Shown here: positions 8,137 through 15,718 of the stretch, one piece after another
Layout: each line of letters begins with the position of its first letter
Numbering within the stretch: position 1 is the stretch's first letter
Origin: an uncultured Eubacteriales bacterium
Lineage (GTDB): Bacteria; Bacillota; Clostridia; Oscillospirales; Oscillospiraceae
Length of the DNA: 49,830 nt
Assembly: GCA_905198835.1 (NCBI GenBank)
Contig: CAJKDY010000016.1
Location: forward strand, 1 to 49,830
Direction of reading: 5' to 3'
Translations under genes and position numbers: made by a program
The notes under the pieces: model-generated
The model's database searches: none
What the model was told of the DNA's origin: nothing
The model's input: only the letters and a program-made list of their open reading frames with translations

Positions 8137-9579
8137 TTATTCTCCGTCCCGCGTTTCGTCCGGGTCTTCGTCCTGGGCGGGCTCGTCGATGGCGGCGGCC
8201 AGGGCCTCCGCTTCGGCCTCGGCGTCGGCCAGGGCCTCCTGCTCGCGCTCCTCGTCTAACTGGCCGATGGACTGCTCCAGCTCTTCGGCGCTCTGGCCGG
8301 CGAACTGTTCCATCTCCGCGGCCACCTGGGCGGTGACGTCGGCCTCCAACTGGGCCTCGGCCCGTTTTTCCTCCTTGGCGGCCCGGGCCTTTTCAATGGC
8401 GTCCTCGTCCACGCTTTGGTCGGGGTCCCGGTAGGGCGTCACACCGCCGAAGCGGTCGGGGTCGTAGGCCCGGCCCCGGGCATAGGCCCGGATGCCCACC
8501 CGGGAGGCGGTCACGTCCACGCCGGGAGTCTTGTCCTTATCCTTTTTCTTGCCCTTTTGCTTGCGCTCCTCGGCCCGCTTTGCCCGCTCGGCGGACAGGG
8601 CGGCGCGGCGGCGCTTTTCCTCTTCCTTATCCAGGATGGCCTGCTTGCGGGCGGCCTCAGCGGCGGCCTCGTAGTCCTTCTTCAGCAACTTGGCGCAGAG
8701 GAACTCCTGGACCATGGAGAGAAGGGAGTTGACGATCCAGTAGATACAAAGGCCCGCGGGCATCACAAAGCCGATCCACAGGCTCATCAGCGGCGAAAAA
8801 ACATACATCATAAACCCGCCGCTTCTTTGCTGCTCGGCATTGGGATTGGCCATACGGTTGGTCTTCTGGCTGACAATGCTCATCAGCAAGCTCAGCGCCG
8901 CCGATACCCAGGGCAGCAGGTGGACGCCCACGTTGGACCAGTCGGTCCAGAACTGGAGTACCGGCTGCTTGGAGAGGTCCATCCACAGGAAGTTGAAGTC
9001 GATGGAAAAGAGGTTCTGCGACTGCTGCGCCACGGTGGTGACGATGGTCTCCACATTGGCCTCGTTGGCAAAAAGGGTCTGGGCCGCGCCCACCATGCCG
9101 GCGCGGACGCTCTCCAGGTTCTCCGGGGTGACCAGGGCCGCCAGATTCAACTGGCCGTAGGCGGCGTTGGCCGCCAGGTCAAAGTTCAAAACGCTGGCCA
9201 CGGCCTGGACGGCCTGATCGCCCATGCTCATCATGTAGCTCAGAGGCTGACGGATGATGGAGTAGAGCGGGATGAGGAAAAGCAGCGGCAAAAAGGACCA
9301 CAGACAGCCGCTCATGGGGTTGACGTTTTCCTTGGCGTAGAGCTTCTGGAGCTCCTCTTGCTGCTTTTGCTTATTGTTGGCGTACTGCTTCTGGATGCGC
9401 TGGGCCTTGCCCTGGACGGCGGACATCCTCACCATGCTCCGCTTGCCCTTCAGCGAGAAGGGGAAGAGGATGATCTTCACCACGATGGCGAAGAAGATCA
9501 AAGCCAGACCGTAGTTGTTGCCAAACAGCTGACAGAAGAAGGTGATGAGCCAGGAAAAGGGCGCGAGAATAATGCCCAA
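8137..9579 (-). CDS. yidC: Membrane protein insertase YidC/Oxa1 family
   Basis: Inserts membrane proteins, with or after SecYEG. It has 480 residues, longer than Bacillus SpoIIIJ (about 260). The transmembrane core lies in residues 1-310 (LIFFAIVVKIILFPFSLKGK near the start of the conserved region, then FLPLLFLIPLYSII and later helices). The last roughly 170 residues form a cytoplasmic charged tail, first Lys/Arg-rich and then Glu/Ala-rich. There is no lipobox. The start is taken as TTG at 9577-9579 because AAAGGGGG precedes it by 7 bases; the upstream ORF extension runs back into yidD. Operon order is rpmH-rnpA-yidD-yidC-jag. Confidence 0.92.
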   Translation of the reverse strand: MGIILAPFSWLITFFCQLFGNNYGLALIFFAIVVKIILFPFSLKGKRSMVRMSAVQGKAQRIQKQYANNKQKQQEELQKLYAKENVNPMSGCLWSFLPLLFLIPLYSIIRQPLSYMMSMGDQAVQAVASVLNFDLAANAAYGQLNLAALVTPENLESVRAGMVGAAQTLFANEANVETIVTTVAQQSQNLFSIDFNFLWMDLSKQPVLQFWTDWSNVGVHLLPWVSAALSLLMSIVSQKTNRMANPNAEQQRSGGFMMYVFSPLMSLWIGFVMPAGLCIYWIVNSLLSMVQEFLCAKLLKKDYEAAAEAARKQAILDKEEEKRRRAALSAERAKRAEERKQKGKKKDKDKTPGVDVTASRVGIRAYARGRAYDPDRFGGVTPYRDPDQSVDEDAIEKARAAKEEKRAEAQLEADVTAQVAAEMEQFAGQSAEELEQSIGQLDEEREQEALADAEAEAEALAAAIDEPAQDEDPDETRDGE

Positions 9580-9592
9580 GGGTATTCCCCCT

Positions 9593-9838
9593 TTACGATT
9601 TGGCGCGCGGCGGCTTCGCCGCCGGCACAGGGTCATATTCGATGGTCTCTTGCTTGTGGAAGGGATGACATTTCAATAACCGCCGCAAGGCCAGCCAGCT
9701 GCCCTTTGCCGCGCCGAGGACCTGAATGGCCTCCATGGCGTATTCCGAGCAGGTGGGGATAAAGCGGCAGCAGGGCGGCCGGCTTGGAGAGATGTTCTTC
9801 CGGTAGAACCGGATACACCAGAGCAGCAGAGCCTTCAT
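9593..9838 (-). CDS. yidD: Membrane protein insertion efficiency factor YidD
   Basis: Small peripheral membrane protein (81 residues) of the Haemolytic domain family, aiding insertion by YidC. The family hallmarks are an amphipathic N-terminus (LLLWCIRFYRKNISP) and the cysteine-containing CCRFIPTCSEYAMEAI segment. Its start overlaps the rnpA stop by 4 bases, and yidC follows after 13 bases. Confidence 0.93.
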   Translation of the reverse strand: MKALLLWCIRFYRKNISPSRPPCCRFIPTCSEYAMEAIQVLGAAKGSWLALRRLLKCHPFHKQETIEYDPVPAAKPPRAKS

Positions 9839-10170
9839 ACCAGCAGCTCCAGCCGCTTCAAAAGCGAGGCCAGGTGCCGGTCCAGTAGCTCGAACCGGGC
9901 ATCCGCGGCGGCGGAGCGGGCCACGATGACCAGATCATAGCCCGGCTTTACCGCATGTTCCCGCAGACGGTAGCTCTCCTTCATCCGCCGCCGGGTGCGG
10001 TTGCGGATGTGGGCCTTGCCCACCTTGGCGCCCACGGTCAGGCCCAGGCGGTTGTAGCTCTGACCGTTTTTCCGGGCGTAGAGCACCAGCGTGGGTGTGG
10101 CCGCGCTCTTTCCCTTGCTGTAGGCCCGGCGGAAGAGATGGGGCGCTTTGATGCTGACGGTCTGTTTCAC
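9835..10170 (-). CDS. rnpA: Ribonuclease P protein component
   Basis: Basic 111-residue protein that binds the RNase P RNA and helps recognise pre-tRNA. The signature RNRTRRRMKESYR (RNR motif) is present near the middle, and the N-terminal FRRAYSKGKS matches the family. It lies downstream of rpmH after a gap of about 100 bases with a hairpin, and overlaps yidD by 4 bases. Confidence 0.93.
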   Translation of the reverse strand: MKQTVSIKAPHLFRRAYSKGKSAATPTLVLYARKNGQSYNRLGLTVGAKVGKAHIRNRTRRRMKESYRLREHAVKPGYDLVIVARSAAADARFELLDRHLASLLKRLELLV

Positions 10171-10210
10171 GCCCCGCGCCTCCTTGTCTGAACGTTCCTT
10201 TATGCCACAT

Positions 10211-10240
10211 AGGGGCGAGAAGGATACTCTTCCCGCCCCT
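10211..10240 (-). terminator. Intercistronic hairpin between rpmH and rnpA
   Basis: AGGGGCG pairs with CGCCCCT and inner GAAG with CTTC. No strong U-run follows on the minus strand. It may act as a partial terminator or an RNA stability element that adjusts rpmH against rnpA output. Confidence 0.5.
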
Positions 10241-10267
10241 TACGTTGGCATCATGTTCCGGTCTTCA

Positions 10268-10402
10268 TTAGTGAGTGAGCCGGGCACGGCCACGGGCACG
10301 GCGCCGGGCCAGGACCTTGCGGCCATTGGCAGTGGCCATACGCTTACGGAAGCCATGCTCCTTGGAGCGCTGGCGCTTCTTGGGCTGATAGGTACGAACC
10401 AT
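10268..10402 (-). CDS. rpmH: 50S ribosomal protein L34
   Basis: Very basic 44-residue ribosomal protein with the unmistakable sequence start MVRTYQPKKRQR and the interior GFRKRMATANGRKVL. The start is fixed by a strong AGGAGGTG site. It is the first gene of its operon, driven by a consensus promoter at 10567-10595 and preceded by a leader of roughly 155 nt carrying repeat copy C. Confidence 0.96.
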   Translation of the reverse strand: MVRTYQPKKRQRSKEHGFRKRMATANGRKVLARRRARGRARLTH

Positions 10403-10476
10403 GGGTGATACACCTCCTAAAATAGTGGTCTTGTAACCACCTATCCACAACAGCTTGTATCAGCTGCGGGTCTCAT

Positions 10477-10545
10477 TGTCACGCCTCGGTTGCCTCGCGG
10501 CCGGGCCGGCTTCCCTCCGTCCCTGCTCGGCAATTCGGCGCTTCG
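10477..10545 (-). repeat. Shortened intergenic repeat, copy C
   Basis: A 69-bp diverged copy. On the minus strand it starts GAAGCGCCG, contains GGAGGGAAGC followed by a GGCCC/GGCC-rich stretch, and ends GAGGCGTGACA. It lies in the rpmH leader, downstream of the promoter. The central hairpin is missing, suggesting internal deletion. Confidence 0.55.
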
Positions 10546-10566
10546 ACGTCGCCAAAAGGCTAGGAT

Positions 10567-10595
10567 ATTATATAGGACAAGGCCTAGCTTGTCAA
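10567..10595 (-). promoter_or_regulatory. rpmH: Consensus sigma-A promoter of the rpmH operon
   Basis: On the minus strand TTGACA (10590-10595), a 17-base spacer and TATAAT (10567-10572), a perfect match to the vegetative consensus. The spacer includes an AGGCCT palindrome. This implies a transcript start near 10560. Confidence 0.85.
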
Positions 10596-10633
10596 GGGGG
10601 AGTTTTCCAGCGGCGATTGCCCTGCCCTTTGAA

Positions 10634-12628
10634 TTAAAAATCCAGGTTCCCAGCGTACTTGGCGTTGGCCTCGATGAACTCCTTCCGGGGCTCCACCTTT
10701 TCGCCCATCAGGACGGTGAAGGTCTCGTCGGCGGCGATGGCGTCGGAGAGGGTGTACTGCTTCAGAGTACGGGTCTCCGGGTCCATGGTGGTCTCCCACA
10801 GCTCATGGGGGTCCATCTCGCCCAGGCCCTTGAAGCGGGAGATGTCCACCTTGGCGTTGGGGTTGTCTGCGCGCAGCTCGGCAGAGACCATGTCCCGCTC
10901 TTCGTCGGAGTAGGCCACCCGGACGGTCTTGCCCCGGGTGAGCTTGTAGAGGGGAGGCACGGCGGTGTAGACATATCCCCCTTCGATCAAGGGCCGCATA
11001 AAGCGGAAAAAGAAGGTCAGCAGCAACGTGCGGATGTGGGCGCCGTCCACATCGGCATCGGCCATGATGATGACCTTGTGGTAGCGCAGCTTCTCCAGGT
11101 CGAAATCCTCGCCGATGCCCGCGCCCAGGGCGGTGATGACGGGGTTTAATTTATCGTTGCCGTAGACCTTGTCGGCCCGGGCCTTTTCCACGTTGAGCAT
11201 CTTGCCCCACAGCGGCAAAATAGCCTGGAACCGGGCGTCCCGACCGCCCTTGGCCGAGCCGCCGGCGCTGTCGCCCTCGACGATGTAAATTTCCGTCAAG
11301 GCCGGGTCGCGCTCGTTGCAGTCGGCCAGCTTGCCGGGCAGGGTGGCGCCGTCCAGCGCTGTCTTGCGCCGGACGTTCTCCCGTGCCTTCCGGGCGGCCT
11401 CCCGGGCACGGTTGGCGGTCATGGCCTTGTCGATGATGACGCGGCCCACCTGGGGGTGTTCCTCCAAAAACTCCTCCAGCTTATCGGAGACGATGTTGTC
11501 CACCAGAGTGCGGATCTCGCTGTTGCCCAGCTTGGCCTTGGTCTGACCCTCAAACTGGGCGTCGGTGAGCTTTACGCTGATGACGCAGCAAAGACCTTCC
11601 CGGACGTCCTCGCCGGAGACCTTTTCGTCCTCCTTCAGCAGCTTCATCTTCTGACCATACTGGTTCAAGACCCGGGTCAGGGCGGCCTTGAAGCCGGTCT
11701 CATGCATGCCGCCCTCGGGGGTGTGAACATTGTTGGCAAAGGAGAGGATGGTCTCCTGGTAGCTGTCGTTATACTGCAAGGCCACCTCGGCCATGGAGTC
11801 GTCCTTCATGCCGGACATGTAGATCACGTCGTCGGAGAGGGGCGTCTTGGAGCGGTTGAGCCAGGTGACGAATTCCTTGATGCCGCCGGCGTAGTGCATG
11901 GTGTGCTCCTTGCCGGGGACCACGTTGCCTTCCTCGTCGGTGTACTCCCGTTCGTCCTTGGTGGTAATGGACAGCCCGGCGTTCAAAAAGGCCTCCTCCC
12001 GCATCCGGGTGTGGAGGGTCTCATAGTCATAGACCGTGTCCTCGAACATCTCAGGGTCGGGCTTAAAGACCACCTCGGTGCCGGTCTTGTCCGTCTCGCC
12101 CACAATGGTCATGGCCTGGGTGACTACGCCCCGGGCAAACTTCATCTCGTAGATGTTTCCGTTTTTGTGGACCCGGACCTCCAGCCACTCGGAAAGGGCG
12201 TTGACCACGCTGGCGCCTACGCCGTGAAGGCCGCCAGAGACCTTGTACCCGCCGCCGCCGAATTTGCCGCCGGCGTGCAAGATGGTGTAGACCACCTCCA
12301 AAGCGGGCTTGCCCGTCTGCTGCTGGATGTCTACGGGGATGCCACGGCCGTTGTCGGTGACTTTGATGACGTCTCCGGGAAGAATGGTGACGGTGATCTC
12401 GGTGCAGTAGCCGGCCAGGGCCTCGTCAATGGCGTTGTCCACGATCTCATAGACCAGGTGGTGAAGGCCCGAGGAGGAGGTGGAGCCGATGTACATACCC
12501 GGACGCTTGCGGACCGCCTCCAGACCCTCTAGGACCTGGATCTCCGACGCGCCGTATTCGTGTTCTACATGGGTACTCTCCTGAGCGTCCAGGATCAGTT
12601 CCTCATCCTTTTCCATATCCGTAGCCAT
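10634..12628 (-). CDS. gyrB: DNA gyrase subunit B
   Basis: ATPase and TOPRIM subunit of gyrase, introducing negative supercoils. It has 664 residues, normal length. The GHKL ATPase motifs are EIVDNAIDEAL, NGRGIPVDI and GGLHGVGASVVNALS. The TOPRIM glutamate lies in VEGDSAGGSAKGGRD, with DADVDGAHIRTLLL downstream, and the C-terminal KGLGEMDPHELWETTMDP is typical. ATG 12626-12628 follows GGAGGT; an ORF extending to 13060 is only an overlap with remB/recF in another frame. gyrA does not follow it. Confidence 0.97.
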   Translation of the reverse strand: MATDMEKDEELILDAQESTHVEHEYGASEIQVLEGLEAVRKRPGMYIGSTSSSGLHHLVYEIVDNAIDEALAGYCTEITVTILPGDVIKVTDNGRGIPVDIQQQTGKPALEVVYTILHAGGKFGGGGYKVSGGLHGVGASVVNALSEWLEVRVHKNGNIYEMKFARGVVTQAMTIVGETDKTGTEVVFKPDPEMFEDTVYDYETLHTRMREEAFLNAGLSITTKDEREYTDEEGNVVPGKEHTMHYAGGIKEFVTWLNRSKTPLSDDVIYMSGMKDDSMAEVALQYNDSYQETILSFANNVHTPEGGMHETGFKAALTRVLNQYGQKMKLLKEDEKVSGEDVREGLCCVISVKLTDAQFEGQTKAKLGNSEIRTLVDNIVSDKLEEFLEEHPQVGRVIIDKAMTANRAREAARKARENVRRKTALDGATLPGKLADCNERDPALTEIYIVEGDSAGGSAKGGRDARFQAILPLWGKMLNVEKARADKVYGNDKLNPVITALGAGIGEDFDLEKLRYHKVIIMADADVDGAHIRTLLLTFFFRFMRPLIEGGYVYTAVPPLYKLTRGKTVRVAYSDEERDMVSAELRADNPNAKVDISRFKGLGEMDPHELWETTMDPETRTLKQYTLSDAIAADETFTVLMGEKVEPRKEFIEANAKYAGNLDF

Positions 12629-12658
12629 AGGTAGACCTCCGAAAGTGATATCTGGTAA

Positions 12659-12687
12659 AGTATAACACAAATTTTTTATTTTTGCAA
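12659..12687 (-). promoter_or_regulatory. gyrB: Promoter of gyrB
   Basis: On the minus strand TTGCAA (12682-12687), 17 bases, TATACT (12659-12664). The predicted start leaves a leader of about 25 nt. gyrB therefore has its own promoter despite following recF/remB. Confidence 0.75.
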
Positions 12688-12701
12688 ACGTCCCGCTTGG
12701 T

Positions 12702-12950
12702 CTATTCCCACTTGTCCTGGGCCATGCGTTTGGCCAGGGTGGCCGAGCGGACGGGGGAGAGGTAGCTTGCCCAGTCGCTGACCACCAAGGACGCGGGCAG
12801 GCCCCGGCCAATGTCGGTGAGCTCTCCGTGGTCCTCCGCACGCTCCAAAAATTCCTGGGTCCGGCGGGAAGCGGAGACGCTGTCCAGGTCGAACACGCCG
12901 ATGATCTCCTCAAAGGGCAGCACGGTGGAGTAGCCCAGGTGCAGATACAT
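12702..12950 (-). CDS. remB: RemB/YaaB-like DUF370 regulator
   Basis: 82-residue protein of the DUF370 family between recF and gyrB, the position of Bacillus remB (extracellular matrix regulator). The opening MYLHLGYSTVLPFEEIIGVFDLD fits the family; the paralogue RemA is a DNA-binding activator of matrix genes. The start ATG follows the recF TGA directly, so it is coupled to recF. DNA binding is inferred from family only. Confidence 0.88.
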   Translation of the reverse strand: MYLHLGYSTVLPFEEIIGVFDLDSVSASRRTQEFLERAEDHGELTDIGRGLPASLVVSDWASYLSPVRSATLAKRMAQDKWE

Positions 12951-14048
12951 TCAGCCCACCACCTGTCCTTCCTCCACCCGGAATTTTTTCGCCTTGGGGA
13001 AGTCCCCCTCCTCGCAGGCGGTGATGAACACCTGTCCACCCTGGATGTGCTCCAGCACAAATTCCCGGCGGAACTGATCCAGCTCCGAGAGCACGTCGTC
13101 CAAAAGCAACACCGGCCACTGGCCCGTATCGCTATAAAACAGTTCCCGGGCGCCCAGCTTCAGCGCCAGCGCCGCCGTTCTCGTCTGGCCCTGGGAGGCG
13201 TATTCCTTGGCGCTTTGGCCGTTGATGGTCAGCTCCAGGTCGTCCTTATGGGGCCCGGTGAGGCACATATGGCTCTCCAACTCGGCCTGCCGGTGGCTCT
13301 GCTGATGCTCCAAAAGCTGCTGGAAGATGGTCTTGCTCCCGGCCAGAGGGTCGGTAACGGTAGAGACGGTCTTATAGCGAAGGTCCAACTGCTCGCCTCC
13401 GCCGGAGCACTGGCTGTGGATGGCGGGAGCATGCTGGCGCAGGGCCTGGACGAAATGGGCCCGGTAGTGGATGACCACCGCGCCGGTCTGGGCCATGCGA
13501 AGGGAAAAGTCATCCAGGGTATCCAGCAGGTCGGGCCGCTGGGGGTAGTCCTTCAAGATGCGGGTCTTATGCTCATGAAGACGCTTATATTCCGCCAGGG
13601 CCAGGGCGTATTTTCCTCTGAGCTGGCAGATATGCTCGTCAAAGAACCGCCGCCGCTCAGACGCCCCGGCCTTCACCAAAAAAAGATCCTCCGGGCAGAA
13701 AAGCACCGTGCGAAACTGCTCGGAAAGCTCCGCGGCGGATTTGAGACGAACGCCGTTGGCATAGAGCTGCCGCCGACTGGTCCGGGCAAGCCGGGCCTCC
13801 AGCGTAACTGAGCGGGACCCGTTCCAGACCTGGGCGTTTAAAAAACCGTTGTCCACCCCCAGCATGATCAGTTCCTTATCATACCTAGCCCGGTGGCTCC
13901 GGGCAGAGGAGAGGTAGGCAATGGCCTCCAGCAGGTTGGTCTTGCCCTGGGCGTTGGAGCCGTAGAAGACGTTGACGCCGGGGGCGAAGTCCAGCTTGGC
14001 ATGGAGGTAGTTGCGCCAAAATTCCAGCTCCAGCGAGTCGATCCTCAT
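12951..14048 (-). CDS. recF: DNA replication/repair protein RecF
   Basis: SMC-like ATPase of 365 residues that helps load RecA at gaps and restart forks. The Walker A is GSNAQGKTN near residue 35, the signature region is ASQGQTRTAALALKL, and the Walker B is VLLLDDVLSELD. The start ATG overlaps the yaaA stop by 4 bases and the end touches remB, so yaaA-recF-remB behave as one translational unit. Confidence 0.95.
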   Translation of the reverse strand: MRIDSLELEFWRNYLHAKLDFAPGVNVFYGSNAQGKTNLLEAIAYLSSARSHRARYDKELIMLGVDNGFLNAQVWNGSRSVTLEARLARTSRRQLYANGVRLKSAAELSEQFRTVLFCPEDLFLVKAGASERRRFFDEHICQLRGKYALALAEYKRLHEHKTRILKDYPQRPDLLDTLDDFSLRMAQTGAVVIHYRAHFVQALRQHAPAIHSQCSGGGEQLDLRYKTVSTVTDPLAGSKTIFQQLLEHQQSHRQAELESHMCLTGPHKDDLELTINGQSAKEYASQGQTRTAALALKLGARELFYSDTGQWPVLLLDDVLSELDQFRREFVLEHIQGGQVFITACEEGDFPKAKKFRVEEGQVVG

Positions 14049-14251
14049 GCCACTACCACGTCCTGTCCGTTCAGGGAGACTCTGTCCCCCTGCCGCAGCT
14101 TTTTGCCGCGCATGGTGCATACCTCGCCATTGACGGATACCTGTCCGCTCTGGACCGCCTCCTTGGCCTCGCCGCCGGTATCGCAGAGCCCGGCAAACTT
14201 CAAAAGGGCGTCCAGCTTGATATATTCAGTTGTGATGGAGACCGTCTCCAT
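14045..14251 (-). CDS. yaaA: S4-domain protein YaaA
   Basis: 68-residue single S4 RNA-binding domain protein (KLDALLKFAGLCDTGGEAKEA and VNGEVCTMRGKKLRQGD). The family is always found between dnaN and recF in Firmicutes and has been linked to ribosome or RNA functions without a settled role. A GGAGG site precedes the ATG at 14249-14251. Confidence 0.92.
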   Translation of the reverse strand: METVSITTEYIKLDALLKFAGLCDTGGEAKEAVQSGQVSVNGEVCTMRGKKLRQGDRVSLNGQDVVVA

Positions 14252-14341
14252 GCCAAACGCCTCCTTTTATGCTGTTCGACCCTTTTCGACGCTTTTTCTC
14301 TGTCCAGAAGTGGAATGCTTTCCCTTTTTCGACGTTTTTCG

Positions 14342-15469
14342 TCAGTCTCCCGCCTTGAGCCGCACAGGCAGGACAAGATACAAAAAGCTCTCGTCTTCGG
14401 GGCTTTCGGGCAGCACGACGCAGGGGCTCACCGGGGTATTGAGTTCCAAGCGCACCTTGTCCGCAGGGGCAAAGCGCAACGCGTCAGACAGGTAGCGGTT
14501 ATCGAAGCCGATCTCCAAGCCCTGGCCGTCGCCCTCCATGGGACAGGTGTCCGAGGCGTCGCCGATGGCGGACTTGGTGGTGACAAAGAGTTGGTTTTCC
14601 CCGAAAGTGCAGCGCAGGGGATTTTTCAGCTTGTCGCTCAGGATCAGGCTGACCCGGTTGATGGAGGCCAGCAGGTCCTTGGTCTGGCCCAGCACGGAGA
14701 TCTTGTTCTCCCGGGGAATGGACTGTTTATAGTTGAGGAACTCTCCCTCCAGCCGGCGGCAGACCACAATGGTGTCTCCAATGGTAAAAAGAATGTGGGC
14801 CGGACCCTGGGTCACGGTGACGCTTTCGTCACTCTCGGCACAGATCTTCTCCACCTCGTTGAGGGCAAAGGCGGGCACCACGAAGGAATAGCTGGGATCG
14901 CCGATGTTCTTGATCAGCTGCTCCCGCCGCAGAGCCAGACGGAAGCCGTCCAGACTGACCATAGTGAAGGCGTTGCCCTCCACCTCTAAAAGAGAGCCGG
15001 TGTGGACCGGGCGAATGTCCTGGCTGGACACGGCGAAGATGGTCTGGGAAATCATGCTCTTGAGATCCGACTGCTTGAGCATAAACTCATTTTCCCCCTC
15101 AACCTCGGGAAGGTCGGGAAATTCCTCAGGGTCGATGGCCTGGATGGTATAGTGGCTGGCTCCGCAGTCGATCTTTACGGTGAGTCCTTGCGCGGAAATG
15201 GTCACCGGTTCGTCGGGCAGCTTGCGGACGATCTCGCCAAACAAGCGAGCGGAGAGGACCAGGGTCCCCTGCTCGTCGATCTTGGCGGGGATGGTGGCCT
15301 GAATGCCTGTAGTCTCCAGGTTATAGCCGGTCAAACGCAAGAAGCCCAAGGCCTCCACCAATATGCCCTCCAAAGCGGGGATCGAGGTCTTAGCGGCTAC
15401 GGCCCGGCCCGTGGTCATGATAGCGGTTTGGAGCAGAGCCTTTTCACAGGTAAAACGCATCGTATTCAC
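14342..15469 (-). CDS. dnaN: DNA polymerase III beta sliding clamp
   Basis: Ring-shaped processivity factor, 375 residues with the GTG start at 15467-15469 or 372 with the ATG at 15458-15460 (protein start MRFTCEK). The AAAGG site lies rather close to the GTG and far from the ATG, so the start is ambiguous. Three clamp domains are present; the C-terminal FLYLVLPVRL is typical. It is separated from dnaA by oriC. Confidence 0.95.
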   Translation of the reverse strand: MNTMRFTCEKALLQTAIMTTGRAVAAKTSIPALEGILVEALGFLRLTGYNLETTGIQATIPAKIDEQGTLVLSARLFGEIVRKLPDEPVTISAQGLTVKIDCGASHYTIQAIDPEEFPDLPEVEGENEFMLKQSDLKSMISQTIFAVSSQDIRPVHTGSLLEVEGNAFTMVSLDGFRLALRREQLIKNIGDPSYSFVVPAFALNEVEKICAESDESVTVTQGPAHILFTIGDTIVVCRRLEGEFLNYKQSIPRENKISVLGQTKDLLASINRVSLILSDKLKNPLRCTFGENQLFVTTKSAIGDASDTCPMEGDGQGLEIGFDNRYLSDALRFAPADKVRLELNTPVSPCVVLPESPEDESFLYLVLPVRLKAGD

Positions 15470-15718
15470 CGTGCCTTTCTTTTGATCAAAAATTGTCTCT
15501 CTTTAAAAAAGCAAGGATATTTTTTAGTAGTTCGTCATAGAGGTGTGGAAAATGTTGAGAGGTGGGGAGAAACTCTTGAAATGGCGGGAAAAGGTCGTCC
15601 ACAAAACATGTGTGGGAAAAGAGGATGATTTGTGGAAAGAATGTGGAAAAGGGAAACGTCCACAAAATTTCCACAGTGGTTTCACATGGATACCTGATCG
15701 AAATGTGGAAAACCCGGT
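15470..15718. other. Chromosomal replication origin oriC (dnaA-dnaN intergenic)
   Basis: 249 bases without a gene. At least seven relaxed DnaA boxes are visible, mostly of the TTTTCCACA/TGTGGAAAA type (for example at 15544, 15631, 15643, 15668 and 15704) plus GTCCACAAA variants (15597, 15658). Next to dnaN lies an AT-rich stretch (15480-15530) containing TTTAAAAAAG and TATTTTTTAG. On the minus strand the box nearest to it is followed by a short spacer and CTACTAAAA, the same order as box, spacer and DnaA-trio in Bacillus oriC. The unwinding region is therefore inferred on the dnaN side. Confidence 0.85.

Noticed and set aside
8416..9762. Long plus-strand ORF (448 codons) opposite yidC
   Set aside because: It mirrors a clear yidC gene on the other strand, has no ribosome site, and its Gly/Val/His/Leu-rich composition is what the reverse complement of a high-GC gene gives. 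Similar shadows opposite ricT/holB (4224), gyrB (11456), hisS (23370) and serS (30169) were left out for the same reason.
10634..13060. 808-codon extension of gyrB
   Set aside because: The extra N-terminal part runs through remB and the end of recF in another frame; the real start at 12628 has GGAGG and a promoter just upstream.
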